48,136 nt of DNA from UBA1738 sp003453455. Its GTDB lineage: Bacteria; Bacillota; Clostridia; UBA1381. Made by a program: the position numbers and the translations under genes. The notes beneath the pieces are model-generated. The model saw nothing but the letters and a program-made list of their open reading frames with translations, was not told the DNA's origin and made no database searches. This document shows positions 30,369 to 39,724 of the stretch, one piece after another; position 1 is the first letter of the stretch; every line of letters starts with the position of its first letter. The stretch covers positions 1 through 48,136 of the forward strand of contig CAMOOX010000003.1 in NCBI GenBank assembly GCA_946621875.1. Reading direction: 5' to 3'.

Positions 30369-31673
30369 TTACTCCTTATCTAAGGCATCTTTAAGCGTTT
30401 CAAGTGCCCTTTGCGCTATTTTATTATAGCGTTCCTGCTTACTTTTTACCCTTTCTCCAAGTGACTCTATTATTCCGAAATTTGCATTCATAGGCTGCAA
30501 TTTTTCTATTCTCTCATCACTTATATAAAGTGGCAGAGCCCCTATTGCCGTCACTTTGTTCGGTTCAAAAAAGTCTTTCCCTAAAATTTTTCTTGCCATA
30601 TTGAAACCTGCCAAAATTCCCGATGAGGCAGATTCTACATACCCTTCAACACCCGTTATCTGACCTGCAAAAAAGATATTGGGATACTCTTTCATTTGAT
30701 AATATTTATTAAGTATTCTGGGGGAATCAAGATAGGTATTCCTGTGCATAACGCCATACCGCACAAATTCAGCATTTCTAAGCCCCGGTATCATAGAAAA
30801 TACCCGTTTTTGCTCACTCCATTTTAAGTTTGTCTGAAATCCTACTATATTGTAAAGTGATGCCTCACGGTTATCCTGTCTTAACTGAACAACAGCAAAG
30901 CTGTCATCTTTTCCCGTTTTCGGATTTGTAAGTCCGACAGGCTTTAAAGGTCCAAAAAGCAGCGTTTGTTCTCCCCTCTTTGCCATAACCTCTACAGGCA
31001 TACAGCCCTCAAAAACCTCTGTGCCCTCAAAATCTTTAAGATGTGCTGTTTCAGCCTGAATAAGCGCATTATAAAACTCGTTATATTGCTCCTTGGTCAT
31101 AGGGCAATTTATATAATCGTCAGTTCCTCTTCCGTAACGCGCCCCGTAAAAGACCTTGTCCATATCAATACTGTCCTTTGTAATAATAGGCGCCGCCGCA
31201 TCGAAAAAGTATAATCCCTGACTATTAGTGAGCTTTGCACTTTTTTCCGAAAGTCTGTCCGAAGTAAGCGGTCCTGTTGCAATAATTGTAGGAATTTTAG
31301 TATCAATTTCGGTAAATTCATCATTTATCACAGCAATCAGCGGATTTTCGCGAATTATTTTTGTTGCCGTTTCCGCAAAAATATCTCTGTCAACCGCCAA
31401 AGCGCCGCCTGCCGGTACTTTTGCCACATCTGCTGAGCGCATCATAACCGAATCAAAAAGGCGCATTTCGGCTTTTAGCAAACCGCAGGCGTTTTCAATA
31501 CGCTCTGCCTTCAAAGAATTCGAGCATACAAGCTCGCAAAAATTCTTATTCTTATGTGCCGCGGAAAACTTTTTCGGTTTCATCTCATAAAGCTCAACGC
31601 CTATACCCTGTTTTGCAAGCTGATACGCCGCCTCACAGCCCGCAAGTCCTGCTCCTATTACGCGAACTGTCAT
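30369..31673 (-). CDS. trmFO: Folate-dependent tRNA (uracil-54-C5)-methyltransferase
   Basis: A 434-residue flavoprotein that makes ribothymidine 54 in tRNA using methylene-tetrahydrofolate and reduced FAD. The N-terminal dinucleotide-binding motif GAGLAGCEAAYQLAKQG is a family signature. Other markers are ELVCSNSLKAE, CPMTKEQYNEFYNAL and the C-terminal FAGQITGVEGYVESASSG. The start overlaps the topA stop by four bases (ATGA), giving coupled translation. topA-trmFO adjacency is conserved across Bacillota. Confidence 0.97.
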   Translation of the reverse strand: MTVRVIGAGLAGCEAAYQLAKQGIGVELYEMKPKKFSAAHKNKNFCELVCSNSLKAERIENACGLLKAEMRLFDSVMMRSADVAKVPAGGALAVDRDIFAETATKIIRENPLIAVINDEFTEIDTKIPTIIATGPLTSDRLSEKSAKLTNSQGLYFFDAAAPIITKDSIDMDKVFYGARYGRGTDDYINCPMTKEQYNEFYNALIQAETAHLKDFEGTEVFEGCMPVEVMAKRGEQTLLFGPLKPVGLTNPKTGKDDSFAVVQLRQDNREASLYNIVGFQTNLKWSEQKRVFSMIPGLRNAEFVRYGVMHRNTYLDSPRILNKYYQMKEYPNIFFAGQITGVEGYVESASSGILAGFNMARKILGKDFFEPNKVTAIGALPLYISDERIEKLQPMNANFGIIESLGERVKSKQERYNKIAQRALETLKDALDKE

Positions 31674-33748
31674 TTTGAAGTTTTCCTTTCAGGCTTTCTC
31701 TGATAGCCGCACTTTTCATTTATGCAATAAATCTTTGCATTTTTGCCCTTTCTTTCAAGTAAAATTCCGCCGCAATCAGGACAGGTTTCCTTTTTTATAG
31801 GCTTATCCCAGACCATAAAATCACACTTTGGATTATTTTCACAGCCGTAATAGTTTTTACCTTTTCGGGTTTTCTTAACCAAAATTTCGCCGCCGCATTT
31901 CGGACATTTTACGCCTGCCTCTGTCCTTATGGACATTGTATTTTTACATTCAGGATAACCTGGACAAGCCAGGAATTTCCCGAACTTGCCTATTTTATAT
32001 ACCATTTTTCTGCCGCATTTATCACACACGACATCAGACTCTTCGTCCTTTATTTTTATCTTTTCTATCGCTTTTTGCGCATTTTCAAGATTACTCTCAA
32101 ATTCAGGGTAAAATTCAGAAAGCACCTTTACCCATGAGAGTTTGCCTTCCTCTACTTCGTCCAGCTTTTCTTCCATCCCTGCCGTAAATTCTATATCGAC
32201 AATCTCCTCGAAATGATTTTTCATAATATCGGTGGTTACTCTGCCAAGCTCTGTTGGGACAAGCTGTTTTTTTACTCTGCGCACATATCCCCTTGACACT
32301 ATGGTAGTAATCGTAGGTGCGTAGGTACTTGGTCTTCCTATGCCGTTTTCCTCCAAGGCGTGTACCAAAGCTGCTTCGGTATAGCGTGCAGGCGGTTTTG
32401 TGAAGTGTTGTAGTGCTTCAATCTCCGAAATTTCTGCAACTTCGCCAATCTTAATTTCAGGAAGAGCCTTATCCTTATTCTTTTCCTCATCGCTGCCCTC
32501 CTGATAAACGCTCATAAATCCCTTAAACAAAAGCTTTGTACCACTTGCTCGGAATGTATGCGTACCGCTTTCCAAAACCGCATTCTGTGTCTCGTAAATT
32601 GCCGCTGCCATCTGACTTGCGGCAAAGCGCTCCCAAATCAATTTATATAGCTTATACTGGTCATTTGTGAGTTTATCTCGAATTTTATCAGGTTCAATAT
32701 TTATGCTTGTGGGACGGATTGCTTCGTGCGCGTCCTGTGCATTTTTACCTGTCTTATACTGCCTCGGCTTTACATATTCCTTACCAAAATTTGCCGTGAG
32801 GTATGCTATTGCCTCTCTTTGTGCCTCGGCGGAAATTCGCAAAGAATCTGTTCTCATATAGGTTATAAGACCCAAAGAACCGTATTTTCCGCCTATATTT
32901 ACACCTTCATAAAGAGTTTGCGCCGTCTGCATAGTCTTAAAGGTCGCAAATCCAAGTTTTCTTGATGCGTCCTGTTGCAGTGTACTTGTAGTAAAGGGCG
33001 GAGGCGGATTTTTTGTAAGCTCGCCGATTTTTACCGATTTTACAGTGAGCGCTTTTATATCGTTTTTAATTTTTTCTGCGTCCTCTTTGGTCAAAATCTC
33101 TGTTTCCTTGCCGTTTTCACCGTAATATTTTGCAGAAAACTCTTTTTTACCGTGCTTTATAAGCGCCTCAACCGTCCAATATTCCTTCGGATTAAAGTTT
33201 TCAATCTCGTCCTCGCGGTCACAAATCATTCTTGTTGCAACAGACTGAACTCTTCCTGCACTTAATCCCCTTTTAACCTTTTCCCATAAAATAGGGCTTA
33301 TTTTATAACCCACAACACGATCTAAAATTCTGCGTGCCTGCTGGGCATTTACCAAATCCATATCAATTTTGCGCGGCTCCTTGATTGAACTCTTCACCGC
33401 ATTTTGCGTTATCTCATTAAATGTGACACGGCATAGGGACTCGGAAGGAATTCCCAACGCTTTTGCTAAATGCCAGCTTATCGCCTCCCCCTCACGGTCA
33501 GGGTCGGTTGCAAGATATACGGTATCAGCAGCTTTTGCACTCTTTTTAAGCTTTGTTAAAAGTTCACCTTTTCCGCGTATGGTTATATATTTAGGTTCAA
33601 AATTGTTTTCTACATCCACCCCAAGCTGGCTCTTTGGTAAGTCTATAATATGTCCCATCGATGCGGTAACTTCGTAGTCTTTGCCAAGGTATTTTTTAAT
33701 TGTGCCTGCCTTTGCAGGTGACTCCACTATAAGAAGTTTCTTTGCCAT
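31670..33748 (-). CDS. topA: DNA topoisomerase I
   Basis: A 692-residue type IA topoisomerase relaxing negative supercoils. The N-terminal TOPRIM domain begins KKLLIVESPAKAGTIKKYLG and includes the acidic TDPDREGEAISWH. The catalytic Tyr is in GLITYMRTDS. Three C-terminal zinc-ribbon repeats are visible: CDKCG...CPGYPEC, CPKCG...CENNPKC and CPDCG...CINEKC. ATG follows GGAGGAG. It lies 11 nt after dprA, giving the operon dprA-topA-trmFO-argS. Confidence 0.97.
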   Translation of the reverse strand: MAKKLLIVESPAKAGTIKKYLGKDYEVTASMGHIIDLPKSQLGVDVENNFEPKYITIRGKGELLTKLKKSAKAADTVYLATDPDREGEAISWHLAKALGIPSESLCRVTFNEITQNAVKSSIKEPRKIDMDLVNAQQARRILDRVVGYKISPILWEKVKRGLSAGRVQSVATRMICDREDEIENFNPKEYWTVEALIKHGKKEFSAKYYGENGKETEILTKEDAEKIKNDIKALTVKSVKIGELTKNPPPPFTTSTLQQDASRKLGFATFKTMQTAQTLYEGVNIGGKYGSLGLITYMRTDSLRISAEAQREAIAYLTANFGKEYVKPRQYKTGKNAQDAHEAIRPTSINIEPDKIRDKLTNDQYKLYKLIWERFAASQMAAAIYETQNAVLESGTHTFRASGTKLLFKGFMSVYQEGSDEEKNKDKALPEIKIGEVAEISEIEALQHFTKPPARYTEAALVHALEENGIGRPSTYAPTITTIVSRGYVRRVKKQLVPTELGRVTTDIMKNHFEEIVDIEFTAGMEEKLDEVEEGKLSWVKVLSEFYPEFESNLENAQKAIEKIKIKDEESDVVCDKCGRKMVYKIGKFGKFLACPGYPECKNTMSIRTEAGVKCPKCGGEILVKKTRKGKNYYGCENNPKCDFMVWDKPIKKETCPDCGGILLERKGKNAKIYCINEKCGYQRKPERKTSK

Positions 33749-33759
33749 ATACTCCTCCG

Positions 33760-34923
33760 TTAAATGTTAAGTTTATAGTTATTGCCAGGAAGCTTTTTTA
33801 TGTATCCGCCAAATTCCAGCATAGAAAGCATTGGCGTCAGCTTTGTTATTTCAATTCCGCTATTCCGTTTTATATCATCAATATGCATATTATCATCTAA
33901 CAGTAACGCTATAATTGATTTTTCGCTCTCTGAAAGACCTTGATATTTTTTATCATCTAAGGAGATTTTTATTTCGTTATTTATCGTTTTCCTGCTGCTT
34001 GCGCCCAAAATCCTATCGAAAATCTTTACTTTGGGCTTTTCAAGATTTAAGTGTTCAACTTCATATACATACTCATTAAGTATGTCCTCAGCTGAACTTA
34101 CCGCCTTTGCACAGGAGGATAAAAGAGCATTTGTACCAACGGAATTTTTCTCAAAAATACTGCCGGGGACTGCAAACAAATCTCTTCCGCTTTCCATTGC
34201 ATAGTTTGCTGTAATCAATGCTCCGCTCTTTTTTGGTGCCTCTGTTACAAGAATCCCTTTTGAAAGTCCGCTTATAATCCTGTTTCTTTCAGGAAAATGA
34301 TGTTTTAAGGGGCCTGAGCCCGGCGGATATTCGGATATTACAGCTCCGTTTTCCATAATATCACACATAAGCTGACGGTTTTCAGAAGGATATGCCCTTT
34401 CTATGCCACACCCAAGCACCGCTATCGTTTTTCCGCCGCTCTCCAAAGCTGTGCGTGCCGCAACAGCATCAATACCGCGCGCCATACCGCTGACTATTGT
34501 TACGCCGTTTTCGGCAAGCGATGCGCAAATCCTTTTAGTCGCCGAAACACCGTATTGAGAAGGGTATCTTGTTCCTACAACTCCAATCATTAAAAGTCTA
34601 TCCCATTTTGGCATTTCACCACGAAGATAAAGCACATAAGGCGGATTTTCCGTAAGCCTCAATGCGTCGGGATAATCTTTGCTTTCAAATGTAATGACTT
34701 TTCCGCCAATGGACACCACTTTATCATATATCGCCCGTGCTTTTTTCAGGCTCTTGTCTTTAAGTCTTGACTTTACAGAGGTTTTTATACCCACAATTTC
34801 GTCAAAGTTTTCCTCCTTATATATGTCAGAGGCAGATTCAAAGTTTTCCAAAAGCGCCGTTATATCATACCCTGTAACGCCGGGAAGCGTTGTTAGCCAT
34901 AACCAATAAAGTTCATTTTCCAC
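33760..34923 (-). CDS. dprA: DNA-processing protein DprA
   Basis: A 387-residue DprA/Smf, which loads RecA on incoming single-stranded DNA during transformation. The Rossmann-like core has GVVGTRYPSQYG, VSGMARGIDAVAARTALESG, AVLGCGIERAYP, FPERNRIISGLS and the Gly-rich VPGSIFEKNSVGTNALL. The N-terminal helical domain and a C-terminal winged helix (residues about 315-387) are present. GTG start at 34921-34923. First gene of the operon; the promoter lies about 40 bp upstream. Confidence 0.95.
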   Translation of the reverse strand: MENELYWLWLTTLPGVTGYDITALLENFESASDIYKEENFDEIVGIKTSVKSRLKDKSLKKARAIYDKVVSIGGKVITFESKDYPDALRLTENPPYVLYLRGEMPKWDRLLMIGVVGTRYPSQYGVSATKRICASLAENGVTIVSGMARGIDAVAARTALESGGKTIAVLGCGIERAYPSENRQLMCDIMENGAVISEYPPGSGPLKHHFPERNRIISGLSKGILVTEAPKKSGALITANYAMESGRDLFAVPGSIFEKNSVGTNALLSSCAKAVSSAEDILNEYVYEVEHLNLEKPKVKIFDRILGASSRKTINNEIKISLDDKKYQGLSESEKSIIALLLDDNMHIDDIKRNSGIEITKLTPMLSMLEFGGYIKKLPGNNYKLNI

Positions 34924-34960
34924 GCAAGTCTCACCCCCGAAAATTTAGCATTTCCTATAT

Positions 34961-34989
34961 ACCATACTACAAAATTTGCCGATTGTCAA
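34961..34989 (-). promoter_or_regulatory. Promoter of dprA-topA-trmFO-argS
   Basis: Minus strand: perfect TTGACA (34984-34989), 17-nt spacer, TATGGT (34961-34966). Confidence 0.72.
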
Positions 34990-35033
34990 AGATTTTTTAA
35001 TAAAATATTTATTTTCTTTCTTATTTAATATGC

Positions 35034-35062
35034 AAAAAATCGGTATTTTTTAAATACCGATT
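35034..35062 (-). terminator. Terminator of secA-prfB
   Basis: Minus strand: AATCGGTATTT (35062-35052) pairs with AAATACCGATT (35048-35038) around 3 nt, followed by U residues. It begins inside the prfB stop codon region. Confidence 0.88.
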
Positions 35063-36183
35063 TACTTTATTTCAAGCTGCCCAAGACTCGCCGCTCTTAA
35101 ATAGGCATTAATAAATCCATTCAAATCGCCGTCCATAACAGCGCCGATATTGCCCATTTCAAAGCCTGTTCTGTGGTCTTTAACCAAATTGTACGGATGG
35201 AAAACATATGAGCGGATTTGACTTCCCCACGCAATCTCCTTCTGCACGCCCTTTATATCCTCTATTTTTTCCTTTTGCTGCTGTTCTGCAATTTCCGCAA
35301 GCTTCGCTTTAAGCATCTTCATTGCATAATCCTTATTCTGATGCTGTGACCTCTGAGTCTGACAAGATGTAACAATGCCTGTCGGAATATGCGTTATTCT
35401 TACTGCGGAGTCGGTTTTATTGATATGCTGACCCCCTGCACCTGATGAACGGTATGTATCTACCTTTATATCCTCAGGACGGATTGTTATCTCTATTTCA
35501 TCATCGATTTCAGGCATAACCTCAATTGACGCAAAAGATGTGTGTCGTCTTCCCGACGCGTCAAAAGGGGATATTCTCACCAAGCGATGAACACCTTTTT
35601 CCGCTTTCAAATACCCATAAGCATTAAGTCCGTTTATCGAGATTGTAGCACTTTTAACTCCTGCATCGTCCCCCGGCAAAATATCAATAGTTTCGGTGGT
35701 ATAGCCGTTTTTTTGGGCGTACATCTGGTACATACGGATTAGCATTTCAACCCAATCCTGTGCCTCTGTACCGCCTGCACCTGCGTGAAAGGTCATAATG
35801 GCATTACACCTGTCATAGTTTCCCGAAAGCAGCGTTTCAAGCGTCATTTTATCGACATTCTCGGTTATTTCCTCTACCGTTTTCTTGATTTCGGAAAGCA
35901 TACTTTCATCATTTTCTTCATTTGCAAGGTCAATTAAAACGAGTGCGTCCTCCCACGCTGTTTTTAAATTCTCATATGCTAAAACCTTATCCTTTAACTG
36001 CTTGGTTTTTTGCAGAACCTTTTGTGAATTTTCCATATCATCCCAAAATTCAGGCGCTGCCGCCTCTTTTTCAAGTTCTGCAATCTTTGCCTTTTTCCCT
36101 GAAATATCAAGCGACGCTTCCAAATCGCATATGGCTTTTTCAAGACCTGAAAGTTCCAGCTTATACTGCTCATACTCTAACAT
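35062..36183 (-). CDS. prfB: Peptide chain release factor 2, no frameshift site
   Basis: A 373-residue class I release factor recognising UGA and UAA. The codon-recognition SPF tripeptide is in RISPFDASGRRH and the peptidyl-hydrolysis GGQ in SSGAGGQHINKTDSAVR. Most bacteria encode RF2 with a programmed +1 frameshift at an in-frame UGA near codon 25. Here the frame runs through that point as TCG CTT GAT ATT, so the CTT-TGA slip site is absent and one uninterrupted frame encodes the protein. ATG at 36183 follows GAGG. It lies 17 nt after secA, the conserved secA-prfB pairing. Confidence 0.96.
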   Translation of the reverse strand: MLEYEQYKLELSGLEKAICDLEASLDISGKKAKIAELEKEAAAPEFWDDMENSQKVLQKTKQLKDKVLAYENLKTAWEDALVLIDLANEENDESMLSEIKKTVEEITENVDKMTLETLLSGNYDRCNAIMTFHAGAGGTEAQDWVEMLIRMYQMYAQKNGYTTETIDILPGDDAGVKSATISINGLNAYGYLKAEKGVHRLVRISPFDASGRRHTSFASIEVMPEIDDEIEITIRPEDIKVDTYRSSGAGGQHINKTDSAVRITHIPTGIVTSCQTQRSQHQNKDYAMKMLKAKLAEIAEQQQKEKIEDIKGVQKEIAWGSQIRSYVFHPYNLVKDHRTGFEMGNIGAVMDGDLNGFINAYLRAASLGQLEIK

Positions 36184-36200
36184 TCTCTATGTCCTCTTTC

Positions 36201-38963
36201 CTATCTGCCGCAACAATGCTTATATTTTTTGCCGCTGCCGCATGGGCATGGGTCATTTCTGCCGGGTGTCTTCTTCGCTGTGACGGGTTTTTTTGAAAGT
36301 GAGCCGTCACCGCCCGTATCAAGTGGCTTTGCCACCTGAACACGCCTGATTTCGGTCTGCGGCTTTGGCTTTACGCCAAGAACATATTTGACCGTATCCC
36401 TCTTAATTGCATCTAACATTCCTTCATAAAGCTCACTGCCTACATTTCTGTATTCAATTACAGGGTCATGCTGACCGTAAGCACGAAGCCCTATTTCGCG
36501 CTTTACATGTTCCATCTCGTCCAAGTGGTCCATCCAAAGAGTATCTACAACGCGCAGCATCATTACACGCTCAATTTCTCGCATATTTTCGCCAAAAAGT
36601 TCGCATTGCTCTTTATATCTCTTATCTGCAATTTCCAAAAGCCTTTCGCGTATTTCCGCTTTGGTTATTGTATCAATTTCGCTCTTTTCTATCTCAAATT
36701 CACCGTTTGCCATAAGTATTTGGTTTGCAAAATCGGTAAGAGCCTTAATATTCCAGTTTTCCGGAATATCGGTAATTCCTATGAAGTCGTCCAAAGCGGA
36801 ATCTATTGCAGATTCCATCATATTCCTGATAGTACCCGATATATCCTCGCCGTCCAAAACCATCTGACGCTGTGCATAGATAATTTTTCTCTGCTCATTC
36901 ATAACCTCGTCATACTGCAAAACATGACGGCGCGCGTCAAAATGGCGGCTTTCCAGATTTTTCTGTGCATTTTCGATTGATTTAGAAAGAATTGATGCTT
37001 CAATCGGCTCATCTTCCGCAATTCCCAGTGACGACACCATATTTTTAACCCTGTCCGAGCCAAAAATGCGCATCAAGTCGTCTTCCAATGATAGATAAAA
37101 TTTAGATGTTCCCGGGTCGCCCTGACGGCCTGAACGACCGCGCAGCTGATTATCAATACGCCTTGACTCATGCCTCTCTGTACCTATTATATAAAGTCCG
37201 CCGGCTTTCTTTACTTCCTCTTGCTCGTCTTTTAAATCCGCCTTGAATTTGTTATTAAGCTCTTCAAATTTAGCTCTTGCCGCCAAAATATCGCTGTCTT
37301 CTGTTTCTGCGTGACCTGTCGCCTCAGTCATAAGCATTTCGATTTTTTCATCGGTCATACTTTCGTCTTCCGACTTTTTGGCAATAAGCTGCTTCAAAAG
37401 CTCGTGCTTTGCCATATATTCGGCATTTCCGCCAAGTATAATATCGGTGCCTCGACCTGCCATATTTGTTGCGATTGTAACAGCGCCTTTTTTTCCTGCC
37501 TGCGCTACAATTTCTGCCTCTTTTGCGTGATATTTTGCATTTAACACCTCATGCTTTATTCCTTCACGCTTTAAAAGTGCCGATAAAATCTCCGATTTAT
37601 CAACATTTGTCGTACCCACCAGAACAGGCTGTCCCTTTTCGTTACATTCCTTTATTTTGCGGATAACCGCCATATATTTGCCCTTTTCAGTGCGGTAAAC
37701 ACTATCGTGCTCATCAATTCTTGCAATAGGCTTGTTTGTCGGCACCTCTACACAGTCAAGCCTGTAAATCTGCTGAAATTCCTCTTCCTCGGTAAGCGCC
37801 GTACCCGTCATACCCGAAAGCTTTTTATAAAGGCGGAAATAGTTCTGGAAAGTGATTGTTGCAAGAGTTTTTGACTCGTTTTCCACATTTACGCCCTCTT
37901 TTGCTTCAATCGCCTGATGAAGTCCGTCGGAATAGCGTCTTCCCGGCATAATTCTGCCTGTAAATTCATCTACAATCTGTACTTCGCCGTTTTGCACAAC
38001 ATACTGCCTGTCGCGGTGCATAACGCCGTTTGCGGAAAGAGCCTGATTTATATGATGCTGAATTTTCATATTATCAAGGTCAGCTAAATTTTCTATATTA
38101 AAATACTGCTCTGCTTTTTGTATGCCGCGCTTGGTTAATGTGGCTGTTCTCGCCTTTTCATCTACTATATAGTCGCAGTCCGCATCATCATCTAAAACCT
38201 TGTCGTCCTCTTCGGTCACAACCATTTTTTTAAGACCTTTTACAAATCTGTCTGCTAACTTATAGAGATCGGTAGCAGCTTCACCCATACCTGATATTAT
38301 TAGAGGTGTTCTTGCTTCGTCAATCAAAATCGAGTCCACCTCATCGACGATTGCATAATTATGTCCTCTTTGCACCTGCTGTTCCTTATATGTCACCATA
38401 TTATCTCTGAGGTAATCAAAACCCATTTCGTTATTTGTGCCATAGGTAATATCCGCACTATATGCTGCCTTTCGCTCATTACTGTCAAGGTCATGGATAA
38501 TAAGTCCGACAGAAAGTCCTAAAAACTTATATACCTTTCCCATCCATTCCGAGTCACGCTTTGCAAGATAATCGTTTACGGTAACGATATGTACGCCACC
38601 GCCTGTGAGCGCATTAAGATACGCCGGAAGTGTTGAAACAAGCGTTTTTCCTTCACCCGTTTTCATCTCTGCAATTCTTCCCTGGTGCAGGATTATTCCG
38701 CCTATTACCTGAACATAAAAATGCTTCATTCCAAGCACTCGCCAGCTTGCCTCGCGCACAACAGCAAACGCCTCCGGAAGAAGGCTGTCCAAATCCTCGC
38801 CATCTTTTATGCGGTTTTTAAACTCATCGGTCTTTGCCGCAAGTTCTTTATCAGAAAGTGCCTGCATTTCAGGTTCCAGCGCCATAACCTTGTCCGCAAT
38901 CGGCGTAACACGCTTTAACTCTCTCTGCGAATATGTGCCGAAAATCTTATCAAAAAGTCCCAT
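36201..38963 (-). CDS. secA: Protein translocase ATPase SecA
   Basis: The 920-residue motor of the Sec export pathway. In order are the DEAD-like nucleotide-binding fold I with MKTGEGKTLVSTLPAYL and DEVDSILIDEARTPLI, the preprotein cross-linking domain, fold II with TNMAGRGTDIILGG and RIDNQLRGRSGRQGDPG, and the helical scaffold. The tail carries the zinc-binding SEC-C motif DPCPCGSGKKYKHCC, which contacts SecB or the ribosome. ATG follows GAGGTGG. It heads secA-prfB. Confidence 0.98.
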   Translation of the reverse strand: MGLFDKIFGTYSQRELKRVTPIADKVMALEPEMQALSDKELAAKTDEFKNRIKDGEDLDSLLPEAFAVVREASWRVLGMKHFYVQVIGGIILHQGRIAEMKTGEGKTLVSTLPAYLNALTGGGVHIVTVNDYLAKRDSEWMGKVYKFLGLSVGLIIHDLDSNERKAAYSADITYGTNNEMGFDYLRDNMVTYKEQQVQRGHNYAIVDEVDSILIDEARTPLIISGMGEAATDLYKLADRFVKGLKKMVVTEEDDKVLDDDADCDYIVDEKARTATLTKRGIQKAEQYFNIENLADLDNMKIQHHINQALSANGVMHRDRQYVVQNGEVQIVDEFTGRIMPGRRYSDGLHQAIEAKEGVNVENESKTLATITFQNYFRLYKKLSGMTGTALTEEEEFQQIYRLDCVEVPTNKPIARIDEHDSVYRTEKGKYMAVIRKIKECNEKGQPVLVGTTNVDKSEILSALLKREGIKHEVLNAKYHAKEAEIVAQAGKKGAVTIATNMAGRGTDIILGGNAEYMAKHELLKQLIAKKSEDESMTDEKIEMLMTEATGHAETEDSDILAARAKFEELNNKFKADLKDEQEEVKKAGGLYIIGTERHESRRIDNQLRGRSGRQGDPGTSKFYLSLEDDLMRIFGSDRVKNMVSSLGIAEDEPIEASILSKSIENAQKNLESRHFDARRHVLQYDEVMNEQRKIIYAQRQMVLDGEDISGTIRNMMESAIDSALDDFIGITDIPENWNIKALTDFANQILMANGEFEIEKSEIDTITKAEIRERLLEIADKRYKEQCELFGENMREIERVMMLRVVDTLWMDHLDEMEHVKREIGLRAYGQHDPVIEYRNVGSELYEGMLDAIKRDTVKYVLGVKPKPQTEIRRVQVAKPLDTGGDGSLSKKPVTAKKTPGRNDPCPCGSGKKYKHCCGR

Positions 38964-39024
38964 AGTCCACCTCGTACTTCGATTTATTTAAAGTAAATAC
39001 ATTCCCATAATATACCTATTTTAC

Positions 39025-39033
39025 AGTATAACA
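39025..39033 (-). promoter_or_regulatory. Probable promoter of secA
   Basis: Minus strand: TATACT (39025-39030) preceded by TGT, an extended -10, about 60 bp upstream of secA. No clear -35; another AT-rich TATATT lies closer to the gene. Confidence 0.4.
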
Positions 39034-39084
39034 CAAACCGAAGAAAAATACTATACTTTTTTAAAAATTTTATAAAAGTTTTAA

Positions 39085-39116
39085 GGAGTGCAAGGCAAAA
39101 ATTCTCCTCGCACTCC
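39085..39116 (-). terminator. Terminator of dpaA-dpaB
   Basis: Minus strand: GGAGTGCGAGG (39116-39106) pairs with CCTTGCACTCC (39095-39085), 11 bp with one G-U, followed by a broken U-rich tract. Confidence 0.65.
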
Positions 39117-39142
39117 CCCTTTTCTTTTGCCGATATATATAA

Positions 39143-39721
39143 TCAGCACAATATTGGCTGTAATTGTTTTCCCGATAGCGCCGCCTCTGCTGTGGGTATA
39201 ATCTTTGTCATATCCGCAACAAGCGAATTTGGTTTCTTTATACAATCGTCTTGACCAAACGGCACAAGGTATATATTTTTACTGTTTAACAGAAAGCCTA
39301 TGTTTTTTGCAGCATTTCCAAGCCCGTCATTTGTCGATACTGCAATCACCACAGGTTTTCCGCCGCGAAGATGCGCTTTTGCCGCCATAGTTACTGAACT
39401 GTCAGCAATCCCGTTTGCAAGCTTTGCAAGCGAATTCCCCGTACAGGGAGCTATGATTAGCAGGTCAAGATAACTTTTCGGACCTATCGGTTCTGCCTCT
39501 TTCACAGACTTTATGACAGGATTTCCGCAAATCATTTCAAGCCGGCTCACAAAATCCTTGGCGTCCCCAAAACGCGTATCGGTAGAAAATGCCGTCTCGC
39601 TCATTATAGGAAAAATATTGGCATCAAGCGTCGCAAGCTTCTCTGCCTCTTTTATAACTCTTGCAAAGGTACAAAACGAGCCGGTCATAGCAAATCCGAC
39701 AGTTTTGCCTTTTAATTCCAC
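39143..39721 (-). CDS. dpaB: Dipicolinate synthase subunit B
   Basis: A 192-residue flavoprotein-like subunit (SpoVFB) that with DpaA makes dipicolinic acid from dihydrodipicolinate in the mother cell; the product packs spore cores as the calcium chelate. The flavin-fold motifs GFAMTGSFCTFA, PIMSETAFSTDTRFG, LLIIAPCTGNSLAKLANGI and SSVTMAAKAHLR match the family. GTG start at 39719-39721 after GGAGGTGTAAAAT, a site that covers the end of dpaA; the nearby ATG is out of frame. The pair is direct evidence for an endospore former. Confidence 0.96.
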   Translation of the reverse strand: MELKGKTVGFAMTGSFCTFARVIKEAEKLATLDANIFPIMSETAFSTDTRFGDAKDFVSRLEMICGNPVIKSVKEAEPIGPKSYLDLLIIAPCTGNSLAKLANGIADSSVTMAAKAHLRGGKPVVIAVSTNDGLGNAAKNIGFLLNSKNIYLVPFGQDDCIKKPNSLVADMTKIIPTAEAALSGKQLQPILC

Positions 39722-39724
39722 ATT

